Positions 25,946 to 35,700 of a stretch of DNA of 64,000 bases are shown here, in pieces. Positions within the stretch are counted from its first letter, which is position 1. Each line of letters starts with the position of its first letter. The translations under genes and the position numbers were made by a program. Location of the stretch: NCBI GenBank assembly GCA_033852175.1, contig JAWSUY010000012.1, forward strand, positions 1 through 64,000. Direction: 5' to 3'. The stretch comes from Agarilytica sp033852175. Its GTDB lineage: Bacteria; Pseudomonadota; Gammaproteobacteria; Pseudomonadales; Cellvibrionaceae. Below the pieces are notes generated by a model, which saw only the letters and a list, made by a program, of their open reading frames with translations, was not told the DNA's origin and made no database searches.

Positions 25946-26195
25946 CGCGACTCACTTCGGCCAGCACTTCGCTAGCGTCTTCTCTTTTAATCCCGCACTT
26001 GCTTTCCCTTTCAATTCCTAGCTCACTTCCTTTTTGATGCCCTTGCGGGCCTCCGTAGATTGACCCACTCATATCTTTCCCCTCTCCTTTTTTCATGCCT
26101 GCATAATTCCCATTTATTGCGCCTAATTCATCCGCGAAGGTTTTGAACAGCGCGAGCCTAATCCTATTAAAATCCAATCTATCACTCGACTTCAC
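25929..26195 (-). CDS. Hypothetical protein or gene remnant
   Basis: This 88-residue frame starts at a GTG. It contains F-N-R-I-R-L-A-L-F-K-T-F-A-D-E-L and a Gly/Lys/Glu-rich second half. No family was recognised. It overlaps the 5' end of the SymE-like pseudogene by 17 bp and lies among degraded accessory genes, so it may be a fragment. Confidence 0.35.
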   Translation of the reverse strand: MKSSDRLDFNRIRLALFKTFADELGAINGNYAGMKKGEGKDMSGSIYGGPQGHQKGSELGIERESKCGIKREDASEVLAEVSRGDSRD

Positions 26196-26246
26196 CGTCT
26201 CATCGGTTTATCTCTCTAGCCTCTCAACTGATCTTTCCACAGCTTT

Positions 26247-26564
26247 TTATCCTCCAGCTGAACTGGCAGTAAACCTTTCTTTGTCGGCGGCATTAATTAT
26301 TACTGCCTGTTGCGATGGTATTTCTGAGGCAATAATACAGTGGCTATGGCCCAAGCCTGGCAGGGGGTTTTTCCATTTAATGCGGCCCATACTGGCGTCC
26401 AGGCAAAACAAATGGCCGCTTGCGTAGGCGTAAACATTTTTATTGTCGTAGTAGATATTGGTCACGCTGGCCATGCTTCTTAATTTTGTTCGCCAAATTT
26501 CGTTTCCGGTTTCTTTATCCACGCAGACTGCATGGCCTTTGATTCCAATAAATAATTCTTTCAC
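26247..26564 (-). CDS. PQQ-like beta-propeller repeat protein, short
   Basis: The likely start is the GTG at 26564, nine bases after AAGGA, giving 105 residues. It reads G-I-K-G-H-A-V-C-V-D-K-E-T-G-N-E-I-W-R and then L-F-C-L-D-A-S-M-G-R-I-K-W. These are two blades of the PQQ/quinoprotein-type repeat (A-x-D-x-x-T-G-x-x-x-W). Small two-blade members of this type are known as free-standing proteins in accessory regions. A function is not known. It lies downstream of the metal operon, separated by a GC-rich hairpin. Confidence 0.65.
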   Translation of the reverse strand: MKELFIGIKGHAVCVDKETGNEIWRTKLRSMASVTNIYYDNKNVYAYASGHLFCLDASMGRIKWKNPLPGLGHSHCIIASEIPSQQAVIINAADKERFTASSAGG

Positions 26565-26607
26565 TGCTTCATTCCTTTTCGGTAACAATATTTTGTCTGT
26601 CAAAAAT

Positions 26608-26636
26608 AGTTTAGGGGGCGTTGCCCCCCCCAAACT
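26608..26636 (-). terminator. GC-rich hairpin between metal operon and PQQ-like gene
   Basis: AGTTT-GGGGGC-GTT-GCCCCC-AAACT forms a strong stem at 26608-26636, just after the MerT-like stop codon at 26661. On the minus strand it is followed by A-rich sequence before CTATTTTTGAC, so it is a plausible terminator. Confidence 0.55.
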
Positions 26637-26660
26637 GATCGGATTGAAAATAGACTGGCT

Positions 26661-27035
26661 CTAACGGAATACAATCAAGGGCAAGACATAAGCCGCCAAG
26701 AAACCTATCAACCACATTGCTGCGGAAAACACGATAAAACGGCGGTTCCAGATATCGGCTCGTTCGCAGGCTTGTGCCAGTTCTGCATCTGCGGGGCAGC
26801 TACGACCGGGGCGATATACGGCCCATGCCGATAGAGCGATTAATAAACCTGAAATACAAAACATCCAGACTTTGTACTGGCTTAATACGATCAACCAGGG
26901 TGCGCTTGAAGCCATGGAGGCAAGGGTCGCCCCTAAACCTAATGACACGAGGGTGATGGGAATCGCACAGCACAATAATGTGCCAGAGGTGGTGAATAAG
27001 AGTAACCAACTCCAGTTACGGGGTTTGCTCTTCAT
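26661..27035 (-). CDS. MerT-like membrane protein
   Basis: This 124-residue protein has three membrane segments (about 10-33, 48-70, 98-120). The first holds C-C-A-I-P, a vicinal Cys pair as in mercuric transporter MerT, and the loop after the second has R-S-C-P-A-D-A-E-L-A-Q-A-C. The family passes metal ions from a periplasmic MerP-like protein to the cytosol. It is the third gene of an operon with a MerP-like gene (28163) and an outer-membrane protein gene (27831). The metal may not be mercury, since no reductase or MerR gene is present. Confidence 0.7.
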   Translation of the reverse strand: MKSKPRNWSWLLLFTTSGTLLCCAIPITLVSLGLGATLASMASSAPWLIVLSQYKVWMFCISGLLIALSAWAVYRPGRSCPADAELAQACERADIWNRRFIVFSAAMWLIGFLAAYVLPLIVFR

Positions 27036-27084
27036 ACAATCGCTCTCGAATTAGTTAACATGATAGCAAGCCTTACTGTCGGCG

Positions 27085-27831
27085 TTAATAGACGATGCCT
27101 ATGCCGAAACTAAAGTAGTCGCCTTTCCAATCTTCGTCATTGTCGTAGGCGGCAAATTTGTATTCTGCACGCATCACAAGGTTGCGCTTGAAATACACGA
27201 CGACGGGGCCGGTTAATATTCGCTGACCAGAATCGGAATCGAAGGCGGAGACGTCCCAGAGGGTAAACCACGATGAGCCTTTTCCATTGGCGTGAACGGC
27301 ACCGATGTTGATATCCAAACCCCGTCCATCTCCTAAGGCATAAAGATCATATAGCTGATAAAAATCTCGGGTCTCGGAGCTATAGCTTACGCTTAAGCCC
27401 GCGTCCCAATCACTACCGCCGCCAGTCGGCATTCGCACGGAGGGTGTGACGCCCCAGTTTGATGTAAAGCCACCTTTGTTGGCGTAACGTTTGAGTGGCA
27501 CGGCAAGAATTGCATCGCCCACTTCGCCATCAACCGTGGGGATTTTTAAGGTCATGCGAACGGAGGGTTTGAAGGTGTAAACGCCTTCTAGCCACGCGGT
27601 GGTTTCTGAGTTTGCGTGTTCGACGCGAGTTTGAATACCGTAGCCGTTATTCCAACGCGGAGCCATGTCCATTATGGGTTGATGGGCTTTGGCTGTGTTG
27701 CTCGCGCCCAAACCTAAACCCAAAACTAAACCCAAAACTAAGTTTAAAACTAAGCCCAGCGTCAGATACGCCGACGAGCCAATGGACAAAAAGCGCTTTG
27801 GACGCTGGGGATGTTCGAAAAAAAGACCCAT
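27085..27831 (-). CDS. Outer-membrane protein of a metal operon
   Basis: This 248-residue protein has a long signal region (about 18-48), then beta-barrel strands typical of the MetA-phenol/transporter barrel group, ending in G-I-G-I-V-Y with an aromatic last residue. Its start codon overlaps the stop codon of the MerP-like gene by one base (TAATG), so translation is coupled. It could pass a metal or metal complex through the outer membrane. Its hydrophobic signal core (L-V-L-G-L-V-L-G-L-G-L-G) is encoded by a tandem repeat. Confidence 0.65.
   Translation of the reverse strand: MGLFFEHPQRPKRFLSIGSSAYLTLGLVLNLVLGLVLGLGLGASNTAKAHQPIMDMAPRWNNGYGIQTRVEHANSETTAWLEGVYTFKPSVRMTLKIPTVDGEVGDAILAVPLKRYANKGGFTSNWGVTPSVRMPTGGGSDWDAGLSVSYSSETRDFYQLYDLYALGDGRGLDINIGAVHANGKGSSWFTLWDVSAFDSDSGQRILTGPVVVYFKRNLVMRAEYKFAAYDNDEDWKGDYFSFGIGIVY
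27708..27757. repeat. In-frame tandem repeat in signal-peptide coding region
   Basis: About four copies of a 12-bp unit (AAACTAAACCCA-like) encode the Leu/Val/Gly core of the signal peptide of the barrel protein. Copy-number change would lengthen or shorten the hydrophobic core by four residues. Confidence 0.7.
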
Positions 27832-28163
27832 TACTTCAGCTCCGTTTTCTCGCCAGCTTCATTGATGGACCAGATTTTTACGGGTTTGTAACCTCCGGAT
27901 TCTATGGCTTCGAATAATGCGTCTGGCTGAAGCGTGGCATCTTTGCGCACGGCAACGTAGACCATTTGATTGTCGATATCGACTTTAACGCCGTCTTCGA
28001 ATTGGGTTTTGTCAACGAAGTCGAGTTTGCGAACATTTTTAGCGACGCCATAGGTGCAGAATTCACACACGATTCCATGAACGTTGACGACGTAGTTCTG
28101 CGAAAATGCAGGGCTTGATAGCAACGTCATGAGTAACGCAGCGGCAGTAATTTTAGTAAACAT
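27831..28163 (-). CDS. MerP-like periplasmic metal-binding (HMA) protein
   Basis: From the ATG at 28163 (AAAAGG six bases before it) the protein has 110 residues with a signal peptide (1-21, S-P-A-F-S-Q). The domain is the heavy-metal-associated ferredoxin-like fold with G-I-V-C-E-F-C at about 31-37 in place of G-M-T-C-x-x-C, and S-G-G-Y-K at the last loop. In the family this delivers a soft metal ion to the inner-membrane transporter, here the MerT-like protein. It is the first gene of the three-gene operon with coupled translation to the barrel gene. Confidence 0.8.
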   Translation of the reverse strand: MFTKITAAALLMTLLSSPAFSQNYVVNVHGIVCEFCTYGVAKNVRKLDFVDKTQFEDGVKVDIDNQMVYVAVRKDATLQPDALFEAIESGGYKPVKIWSINEAGEKTELK

Positions 28164-28371
28164 AATTAACCTTTTGTTCGTAGTCTTACACATTGAGTGT
28201 TTGCCCTGAGGGCATGTAAAGCCAAGCACTTTGAAAGCTGGGCTCATTGAAAACGCTGCTTTTGAAAGCTCGACCTTTGAAAATTAAGCCTGAGGGAAAC
28301 CAATTTTATAAAAGCTTGGGCGAAGACGCATGGCCTCACACCGGAAGAATAGGCTTCAACAGTGGATAAAT

Positions 28372-28752
28372 TTAGGAGAAGATTGTAATGGGAGGCCGGA
28401 AAGGCGGGGCAATGTTACGGGGAATAAATATGGTGATTGCTGTGGGTACGCCGTTATCGGCGAGTGCTGTCTGGGCCGCGATATGCTCGGGTGTTAACAC
28501 TACGGTTATGCACGCAGAACAGCACTTGTCTGAATCCATTGATGGACTTCCATCGCTATCATCATGGCAGGGCATTTTTACTTCTGACGATGAGTCGGAA
28601 CCCATACCTTCACAACAGTCGGCAAATGCCGCGTAGCCGACGGAGCTATTCAAGGTGAAGATAATCACGAAGATTTTGAGTAGCAGCGTTATATGTTGAG
28701 TCAGGGGAGCCATGGCTGTATTTGACACGGAAACAGAGCAAAGTTCAACCAT
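28372..28752 (-). CDS. Cys/His-rich secreted metal-resistance-type protein
   Basis: The frame has several possible starts; the ATG at 28752 or 28713 would give 126 or 113 residues with a signal segment (F-V-I-I-F-T-L-N). The mature part carries D-C-C-E-G-M, M-P-C-H-D-D and D-K-C-C-S-A-C, the metal-ligand pattern of small copper-resistance proteins (CopL/DUF2946-like, from memory). It lies upstream of and in the same direction as the MerP-like operon, 209 bp away, and fits a metal-handling locus. Confidence 0.6.
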   Translation of the reverse strand: MVELCSVSVSNTAMAPLTQHITLLLKIFVIIFTLNSSVGYAAFADCCEGMGSDSSSEVKMPCHDDSDGSPSMDSDKCCSACITVVLTPEHIAAQTALADNGVPTAITIFIPRNIAPPFRPPITIFS

Positions 28753-29185
28753 CGTGTTTAGGTCTATTCTCCATAAACAGTTAAACCCTATGTTAGGGGA
28801 GAAACGAGTATGACGACTCTCGTCTTCGATGGACTGTTCCGGCAGAAGCGCTCGCTGAGCAAGACACGATGCACTCAAGACTCTCGCGAGGTTTGCGGGC
28901 GAGTTTTAAATAGGTTCCTGTACGCTCGGATCTGACTTTCTACCTCTGGCCTCCGAGCTTTGCCTTAACACTTATTTCTCCTGTTTCTCTTATTTCTCCG
29001 TGGGCGCCTCTTCAATCTAGCCCCTGGCCACAGCGTCAAGCCTGCAGCTGGTCTTGACCAATGAGCATCCTTACCTTCCAACCGGGTGGTCAGTTAAGCC
29101 ATAATAAAACCTTACGGCAATGCATCACGAAAACACTTCACGGCAATATCCCACAACAACACTCAAGAGCCTCGATAATACGCAT
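28753..29185. other. Divergent region between metal locus and NYN gene
   Basis: It contains a 13-bp palindrome, CCCTATGTTAGGG (28786-28798), about 35 bp upstream of the Cys/His-rich gene and thus a candidate metal-regulator site. No gene is visible in 28880-29119. Confidence 0.4.
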
Positions 29186-29674
29186 ATGCAAAACGTCTTA
29201 CTTTTAGTCGATGTACAGAATATTTACTACACCACGAAACAAGCCTTTCATTGTAATTTTGACTATAACCGCTTTTGGGCGGAAGCAACGTCTGGCAGAA
29301 AGGTTGTTAAGGCTATCGCGTATGCGGTTGATCGTGGTGATGAAAAGCAGCGTCAGTTTCAGAACATTCTCAAGGCGATCGGTTTTGAGGTGAAGTTAAA
29401 GCCGTATATACAACGGGCAGACGGTTCTGCAAAAGGCGATTGGGATGTGGGGATTGCTTTGGATGGAATTGAATACGCTGAGAATGCGGATGTTGTGGTG
29501 CTGGCTTCTGGCGATGGGGACTTTGATTTATTGGTGAAGAAGATGCGGAGCCGACATGAGGTTTCTGTCGAGGTTTACGGTGTTAGGCAATTGACTGCGG
29601 CTTCGCTCATTGAGGCGGCAACGAAGTATGTTCCGATCGAAAAGGAGTTGTTGTTAAAGTCGGGAAGACGGTAA
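29186..29674 (+). CDS. NYN-domain (LabA/DUF88-like) protein
   Basis: From the ATG at 29186, where family homology starts (L-L-L-V-D-V-Q-N), the protein has 162 residues. It has the PIN-like acidic sites of NYN nucleases: Asp in V-D-V-Q-N, K-G-D-W-D-V-G-I-A-L-D and S-G-D-G-D-F-D, which coordinate Mg2+. The family is thought to cleave RNA. An earlier in-frame ATG (29120) would add 22 unconserved residues. It stands alone on the plus strand. Confidence 0.85.
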   Translation: MQNVLLLVDVQNIYYTTKQAFHCNFDYNRFWAEATSGRKVVKAIAYAVDRGDEKQRQFQNILKAIGFEVKLKPYIQRADGSAKGDWDVGIALDGIEYAENADVVVLASGDGDFDLLVKKMRSRHEVSVEVYGVRQLTAASLIEAATKYVPIEKELLLKSGRR

Positions 29675-29822
29675 TACCGCTGACACTTAATATTGCTGAA
29701 CTAAGATTTAAGAGTTTGCTCTTTAAAAACAAACTCCTGGGCGATTACTCACAGCTTAAGACTACGACCTCTCAGCTTAGAGTGACGCCCTCACCGCGAA
29801 GGGCTATTCCCTCACTTTGCCC

Positions 29823-30830
29823 TTAATGGCTATCACTCAGGCCTAATGGCTCTGCCCATTTTTCTGAGTTGTTGCGGCCTCCGGCTTTTGCTCGGTATAG
29901 CGCTTTGTCTGCATTTTTAATAATTTCTTCGGCGCTGCCACAACTTGAGGCGATACCAACACTTACAGATAGAAATCCAAGGCGGCTTTTTTCATGGGGG
30001 AGTCGACAAAGTTCGATGGTTTTTCGTATGCGCTCGCAAACAAAGTAGGCTTGTCGCACGTCGGTATTGGGCATTAATAATAGAAACTCTTCGCCACCGT
30101 AACGATATATACGATCGGCTTCGCGCATATTGGTTTTAATAAGCTCGACAACTTTTATCAGGGCTTCGTCGCCACGCTGGTGACCGTAACAATCGTTGTA
30201 GAGTTTAAAATAGTCGACGTCGAACATTGCCACGGAGTAGGTTTTTCCATAACGCCTGGCGGATGCTTCGGTATGTGATAGGTCCACATCGAGGGCTCGA
30301 CGATTCCCTGCTGCAAGCATTGAGTCTTCTAGAGTCAGTAATTTTAATGCTTCGTAATCTGCTTTGAGTTTTGAGTTGACCTCGATCGAGCTCAGATAGG
30401 CACTAATGGCATCGTTTTGTGTGACAACGCCGACCAGCTTTTCATTATCGTCAAGTACTGCCAGGTGGCGAATTTTACGACTGCGCGCTATGACTAAGGC
30501 ATCTTCCACTGGGCTGCTTACATCAATACAGACCGGCTCGTAAGTCATGATATTTTCGACGGGAAGATCTGGCTGTGTGGAGGCCCCCATTTGGGACGCA
30601 TAAACGCGCACGATATCGTGCTCGGTAATAATACCCACGGGAATTTCATTTTCACAGATGAACAGACAGGACAATCCTTTTTCGCTCATTAAAACCAAGG
30701 CTGCAGCGAGAGTGTCTCCTTGATTTAAGCTTGCATGAACTGGCGACATGATGTCTTTGACGGTCATTGCCGACTGTTTTGCCATATCGGACATCACCGG
30801 TAATTTGGGGTTTAGACGATCCATATGCAT
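29823..30830 (-). CDS. CBS-pair GGDEF diguanylate cyclase
   Basis: From the ATG at 30830 (AGGGTG before it) the protein has 335 residues. Two CBS motifs occupy about 20-145 (V-K-D-I-M-S and G-I-I-T-E-H-D, then V-E-N-I-M-T and G-V-V-T-Q-N-D). A GGDEF domain follows (about 170-325) with N-R-R-A-L-D, F-D-V-D-Y-F-K, the intact active site G-G-E-E-F and D-K-A-L-Y-R-A-K. It should make cyclic di-GMP in the cytosol under control of an adenine nucleotide bound by the CBS pair. No I-site R-x-x-D is obvious at its usual place. The hairpin at 30914 separates it from the MFS gene upstream. Confidence 0.9.
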   Translation of the reverse strand: MHMDRLNPKLPVMSDMAKQSAMTVKDIMSPVHASLNQGDTLAAALVLMSEKGLSCLFICENEIPVGIITEHDIVRVYASQMGASTQPDLPVENIMTYEPVCIDVSSPVEDALVIARSRKIRHLAVLDDNEKLVGVVTQNDAISAYLSSIEVNSKLKADYEALKLLTLEDSMLAAGNRRALDVDLSHTEASARRYGKTYSVAMFDVDYFKLYNDCYGHQRGDEALIKVVELIKTNMREADRIYRYGGEEFLLLMPNTDVRQAYFVCERIRKTIELCRLPHEKSRLGFLSVSVGIASSCGSAEEIIKNADKALYRAKAGGRNNSEKWAEPLGLSDSH

Positions 30831-30913
30831 ATACACCCTAATGATAAATTCTTTAATTATTATTTTTGAATCAGTAATTTCGACAGTGCTTGCACTGACT
30901 GCCCCGAATAAGA

Positions 30914-30947
30914 GGTAAACATGCTTTGATAGCAAAGCATGTTTACC
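30914..30947 (-). terminator. Perfect 15-bp hairpin after MFS gene
   Basis: GGTAAACATGCTTTG (30914-30928) pairs completely with 30933-30947 around ATAG, ten bases past the MFS stop. It has no T-run on the minus strand, so it may be a 3'-end protector or an operator for the cyclase gene rather than a simple terminator. Confidence 0.55.
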
Positions 30948-30956
30948 AGAGTTTGA

Positions 30957-32237
30957 TTATAGCGCGTGACGATGAATCGCGCGTATAGGCGCTAGACATA
31001 ATCCAAATACTGCGACAATCGCCAAAGCCAAACCGCTGATAAAAAACAGATGGCCAACCTCGATAACACTCAGGATTGTACCGTAGACAGCTGCTGCGAC
31101 CGGCGCTAAGCCCATAAAGGTGAACAGCATGATGGACATCATTCGCCCGAGCATTTTAGGTGAAGATTGCTTCTGAACCCAGGTAAAAATACCCAGCTGA
31201 AGGTAGCCTCCTAACAATCCGACTAGGAAGAGTATGGTATAAGCTTGGAAGATTGTCTCGACTATGCTCAAACTTGCGAACAGAAGGCCGCTTACCCCAT
31301 CAATGATCATGCAGGTAACCCCGAGGTTTAACGAGCCGATTTGTGGTCTTTTTACTGCGATCAAAACACCGATGATGGTTCCAATTCCGCCCACCGCCAA
31401 TAGATAACCGTAGCTATCTGCCCCGGCGGATAATTGTTGTTTCACCAGTATGGGCAACCCTACTTGCACCAAGCCTCCCAAGATACAGCTGGCCGCTGCC
31501 ATATAGAGAATCAATGCTCGCATGTGAATGTCTGCCCAGAAGTAACAGAGCCCTTCATACACGCTGTGAAAAATACCCAGGTGTTCGACGTTTGTTTTCA
31601 GCGGCTTATAGCTCACTTGAAAAAGTGTAAATGCAGACAGCAGAAACGTCAGGCCGTCTAGGCCGAATACAATAGCTAAGTTATGACCGGCCGATTGGTC
31701 TGAATGCGCATCGGCTCCCAAAATGACGCCAGCCATTAAAGGGCCAATGAACATGGTCACTTGGCGTAGCAACATGATAAAGCCGTTGGCTTTTTCGAGA
31801 CGTTCGCGCCCAACAACTTCGGGAATAATCGAGGAGGAAGCAGGCATAGCAAAGGCACTGGACACGCCAATCAAAAATGCAAAAACACATAGCATGGGTA
31901 TGGTCAGTTGCTGGGTATAAATTAATAGGCTCAGCACGGTCAAGAAGACTACGCTCATGTATTTTGAACTTAGCAACACCGATTTTGGGGATAGACGATC
32001 GACTATCGCCCCGCCCAACAATATAAAAACGGCTCGCGGTAAGCCAATAAGCGCTAGCGCAACACCGAGTACCCTGGGGTCCGCGGTTAGCGAAAGTACC
32101 AGCCATGGAAATGCCACTAAGCTTAACTGGTCGCCCAACATAGACGTTACGGACCCCATCCATAACCATCTAAAATTACGGCCGCGTTGAACATCTTGGC
32201 TTTCTTCGAATTGTATTTCTGCTGTTAATTCTGTCAT
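30957..32237 (-). CDS. MFS exporter (EntS-like)
   Basis: This 426-residue protein has 12 predicted membrane segments, with R-W-L-W-M-G-S at the first, D-R-L-S-P-K at the loop 2-3 motif, and R-M-M-S-I-M-L-F at the tenth. The layout matches the enterobactin exporter/MFS_3 group, which exports siderophores or drugs. AAGGAGAAGTGAA precedes the ATG, a strong ribosome site. The substrate is not inferable from neighbours. Confidence 0.85.
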   Translation of the reverse strand: MTELTAEIQFEESQDVQRGRNFRWLWMGSVTSMLGDQLSLVAFPWLVLSLTADPRVLGVALALIGLPRAVFILLGGAIVDRLSPKSVLLSSKYMSVVFLTVLSLLIYTQQLTIPMLCVFAFLIGVSSAFAMPASSSIIPEVVGRERLEKANGFIMLLRQVTMFIGPLMAGVILGADAHSDQSAGHNLAIVFGLDGLTFLLSAFTLFQVSYKPLKTNVEHLGIFHSVYEGLCYFWADIHMRALILYMAAASCILGGLVQVGLPILVKQQLSAGADSYGYLLAVGGIGTIIGVLIAVKRPQIGSLNLGVTCMIIDGVSGLLFASLSIVETIFQAYTILFLVGLLGGYLQLGIFTWVQKQSSPKMLGRMMSIMLFTFMGLAPVAAAVYGTILSVIEVGHLFFISGLALAIVAVFGLCLAPIRAIHRHAL

Positions 32238-32348
32238 TTCACTTCTCCTTCATAACTCCTCATTGGCCAGGCAACCACTTGAATTACCTATGATTTTTTT
32301 TGTTTCACTTTTTTCTTAACGCTTTTATTTTTTACTTTTCTTTATCCT

Positions 32349-32474
32349 CTCCCATTTCCCGTCTCCCATTTCCCGTCTCCCATTTCCCGTCTCCCGTTTT
32401 CCGTCATTCCGTCATTCCGTCTCTCGTCTCCCGTCTCCCGTCTCCCGTCTCCCATCTCCCATTTTCCATTTTCT
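32349..32474. repeat. Short tandem array CCCGTCT/CCCATTT
   Basis: About 125 bp of drifting 6- and 7-base units (CCCATTT, CCCGTCT, CCGTCATT). It lies just upstream of the MFS gene and next to a terminator. It has the same CCCGT core as the other arrays. Confidence 0.85.
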
Positions 32475-32480
32475 ACGGGC

Positions 32481-32515
32481 AATAAAAAACCCGGTTGGCT
32501 TTCGCCTTCCGGGTT
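32481..32515 (-). terminator. Intrinsic terminator (minus strand)
   Basis: AACCCGG (32488-32494) pairs with CCGGGTT (32509-32515). On the minus strand the stem is followed by TTTTTTATTG. It would end transcripts coming from the histidine-kinase gene or from the small frame at 32572. A second stem lies at about 32536-32557. Confidence 0.75.
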
Positions 32516-32571
32516 CTTGAATATTTTAACTCAAGGAGGAAGGCGTTAAGCGCCTCCCAACTGTAGAGACG

Positions 32572-32676
32572 TTACATGAACATAATCGACAACACACAAT
32601 AGCCCTGCCAATAAAAGCAGCGCTTGCTATGTTTAGTCATCAATTGGTTTGTGTAACGGTTCATAATTCTTCTCAT
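32572..32676 (-). CDS. Possible 34-residue small protein
   Basis: An ATG frame between the kinase gene and a good terminator encodes a basic peptide with an aromatic Cys-containing middle (R-C-F-Y-W-Q-G-Y-C). The terminator so close after it suggests a short transcript here, either a small mRNA or a noncoding RNA. No ribosome site is clear. Confidence 0.25.
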   Translation of the reverse strand: MRRIMNRYTNQLMTKHSKRCFYWQGYCVLSIMFM

Positions 32677-32744
32677 TAGGATGCAGACAATCCTAAACGG
32701 ATATTAAATATTGTCAACGGATATTTTTCGATCAGTTCAAACTC

Positions 32745-35700
32745 TTACTTTTCTTTGGGGGTATAGCTTTCTAAAAACATTCCAATTTTTACAAAAGTGG
32801 ATTTAAATTCTAGACAATAAGCTTCTAGTGTCGCACTTTGTGATTCTCCCAGATTGACGAATTCCATTTCGAGTTCGCCAGATATCTTTTGTAGCGCTAG
32901 CGCTCCAACAGCCGCTGCGAGACCCTTTATTGTGTGGGCTGCACGGCGGGCATTGTCGACGTCATTGTCATTAATCGCGTTTTGAACATCATTGACACTG
33001 TCTTTTTTATTGTCATAGAAGAGTTTCAACGATTTCATATAACGTTCCGCACTCCCCCTAAAACGCTTAATACTTGCGTTACAGTCAAAGCCTTCGATAT
33101 GCACACCGTAGTCGTTTGGCTCTTCCTGTTTATGTTTCATTTTATCCACTTCCATTTCCATGGCCTCGAACAAATGGGCCTGTAGGTACCGAAAATCACT
33201 GATATCGCCTTCTATATTTTCTAGTGAAAGCTCTTCTTTATCGAGCGCTGCGCTCACCTCAAAGAGTTTCGATTGAAGCTGGGGCAAGGCTAGGCACAAG
33301 TTTCCAGCATCCAGGTCGCCACAAATTTTCTTCAGGTCTTCTCGGTTCGTTGCTTTCAATGGAGGAATGGCTTGATAGGACGTAACAAACAATTCCAAGG
33401 ACTTAATGAATTCTTCTTCTGACCCCAATATTACCTTCACAATACTAAAATCGACTACGAGGTTTTGGAAGGGGTTTTCCTCCCCCCCCACCTCCTCTTC
33501 GTCGTCGCCAGCCTCTTGACTCTGGATAGGCTCCAGCCAACGCGCCATTTTCTGATAGAGAATCACATCATCAATCGGCTTACTGACATAATCATTCATG
33601 CCCGCGTCTAAGCAGAGTTCAACATCACCACTTAATGCGTTTGCAGTTACGGCAATAATCGGAATATGGTCCCAGTCGGAGTTTTGACGAATGGCTTTTG
33701 ACGCTCCTAGCCCATCCAAAACTGGCATTTGCATGTCCATCAAGATGAGATCAAAGCTCTGACTCTTCATCATGTCGAGCCCTTCACGCCCATGATTGGC
33801 GATAGCAAAACTTGCTCCCGCATATTCCATCAGCTCTGCACCTAAGGCTTGATTAACCGGATCATCCTCCACGATAAGAATATTGTATTTTGAGATGATT
33901 TGAATAGCTTCCCTCTCGGTCCGCCCAAAGGAATCACCATCGTGGGAATTTGCGTTTTCTCGCCATGAATCGCCCACATAGCCGTCACTGGGGCCTATGG
34001 CTCCGCCACTTTCTGGGTACTCAATGATTTTGATCAATTCAGCTAACAAGAAGGGCTTATCCAATTTCCCATCAAAAACCGAATCTAACTGGAACTCCCA
34101 TGGCTCTTGATGGCTTTCGAATAAAATAATTTTGCTCACGCTCTTCCATTCACGAACATCACCAATAATTCTCGTATTACCAATTAAATCGTCATTTCGG
34201 TTTGCGTTGTAAACCACGATACAGTATTGATTTTCGCTCTTAACAATACTCTGAACATTATCCATATTACAAAAAGTGCATGAGTAACAATGCTGATTAA
34301 AAGCATTCAGAAAATAGCTTTTCGCATAGTCATAATTATCCACGATCAAAATACTGGTAACTTCACTACAATTGAATTCACTGGAATTATCCGCTTCTAT
34401 TAGCACATCTGCACTCATTGTAATGGGAAGCGAGAAGAAGAAATCACTTCCTGCTCCCAACTCGGTGGTTAATCCTATTGTTCCCCCCATCAATTCCACT
34501 AATCGCTGCGAAATACTCAAGCCTAAACCTGTGCCACCATATTTGCGTGTGGTTGAACTGTCGGCCTGAGTGAAAGGGTCAAACAAATCTGACAATTTAT
34601 CTTTGGCGATACCAATTCCGGTATCGCAAATATGAAAATGAATCTCATCGCTATCATCCTTACTATCACCACCACCACCCTCACACTCACCGTCCAACTG
34701 TGTGATTTTTAAGGTAACGCAGCCCTCCTCTGTGAATTTTATCGCATTGTTAATAAGGTTGGTTAACACTTGCTTTAAGCGATGCGGGTCACCACTGACT
34801 ATTTTGGGCAATCGTCTATCGCTGTGAAAATAGAGGTCTATCCCTTTTTCACGGCTTATTTGGCTAAAGATCGTATAAAGCTCATTTACAATATTTTCTA
34901 GGCTAAAGTCTACGGTTTCAATATCGAGGTGGTCTTCTTCTATTTTGGAGAAATCGAGTATGTTGTTGATGAGCTCCAACAGAGATCTCGAGGCTGTCGA
35001 TATTCGCCCTAACTGACTGCTAACAGAGTTATTAACATCTTTCTTTTTCGCCAGGTTGGTATAGCCAACAATGGCGTTCATCGGCGTTCGTAACTCGTGG
35101 GACATGGTGGCCAAAAATCGAGATTTTGCATGACTGGCCGCCTCTGCCTTTTCTTGTTCGACTTTGGCTTGCTCTTCCGCGATAACGCGCTCGGTAATAT
35201 TGGCCCCATAGATATTGGCAAATTCAAACTTCGAAACTCCCCGGATGATAAACTGAAACCATGTATCATCTATATGCTTCAGTAGCTGAATTTGCTTATC
35301 GTTTAGGATTAAATCCGATAGAACGCTTTGAGACAATTCACCAATATAGTATGAAATATGCGTTCCGTTTAAGTCATCATGAGCAACATGAAACAATCGC
35401 TCCGCCTCTGAGTTCGACAAACCAACCGCCCCATTAATATCCACTCGCAATACCGGGGCAGGATTAAGTTCAGCAAACAATGCCATAGACTGCAATTCAA
35501 CTGAGCGGGCTTCTAAGTCTGCATTATTTTTCTGTAATTCATCCAAAGCAGAAGAAAGATTTTCTGTCATGTTATTGAAGGAGGTGTATAGGGCTCCGTA
35601 CTCATCGCGCCTTTTTTCCTTAATTCTGAAATCGTAATTTCCTAGTGAAAAGTTTTTCGTGGCCTCCAGTAATATTTTTATTGGGATAAGGAATGCACGA

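Noticed and set aside
20325..26600. Prophage or transposon explanation for the small-gene tract
   Set aside because: No integrase, transposase, phage structural gene or terminal repeats were seen in the window.
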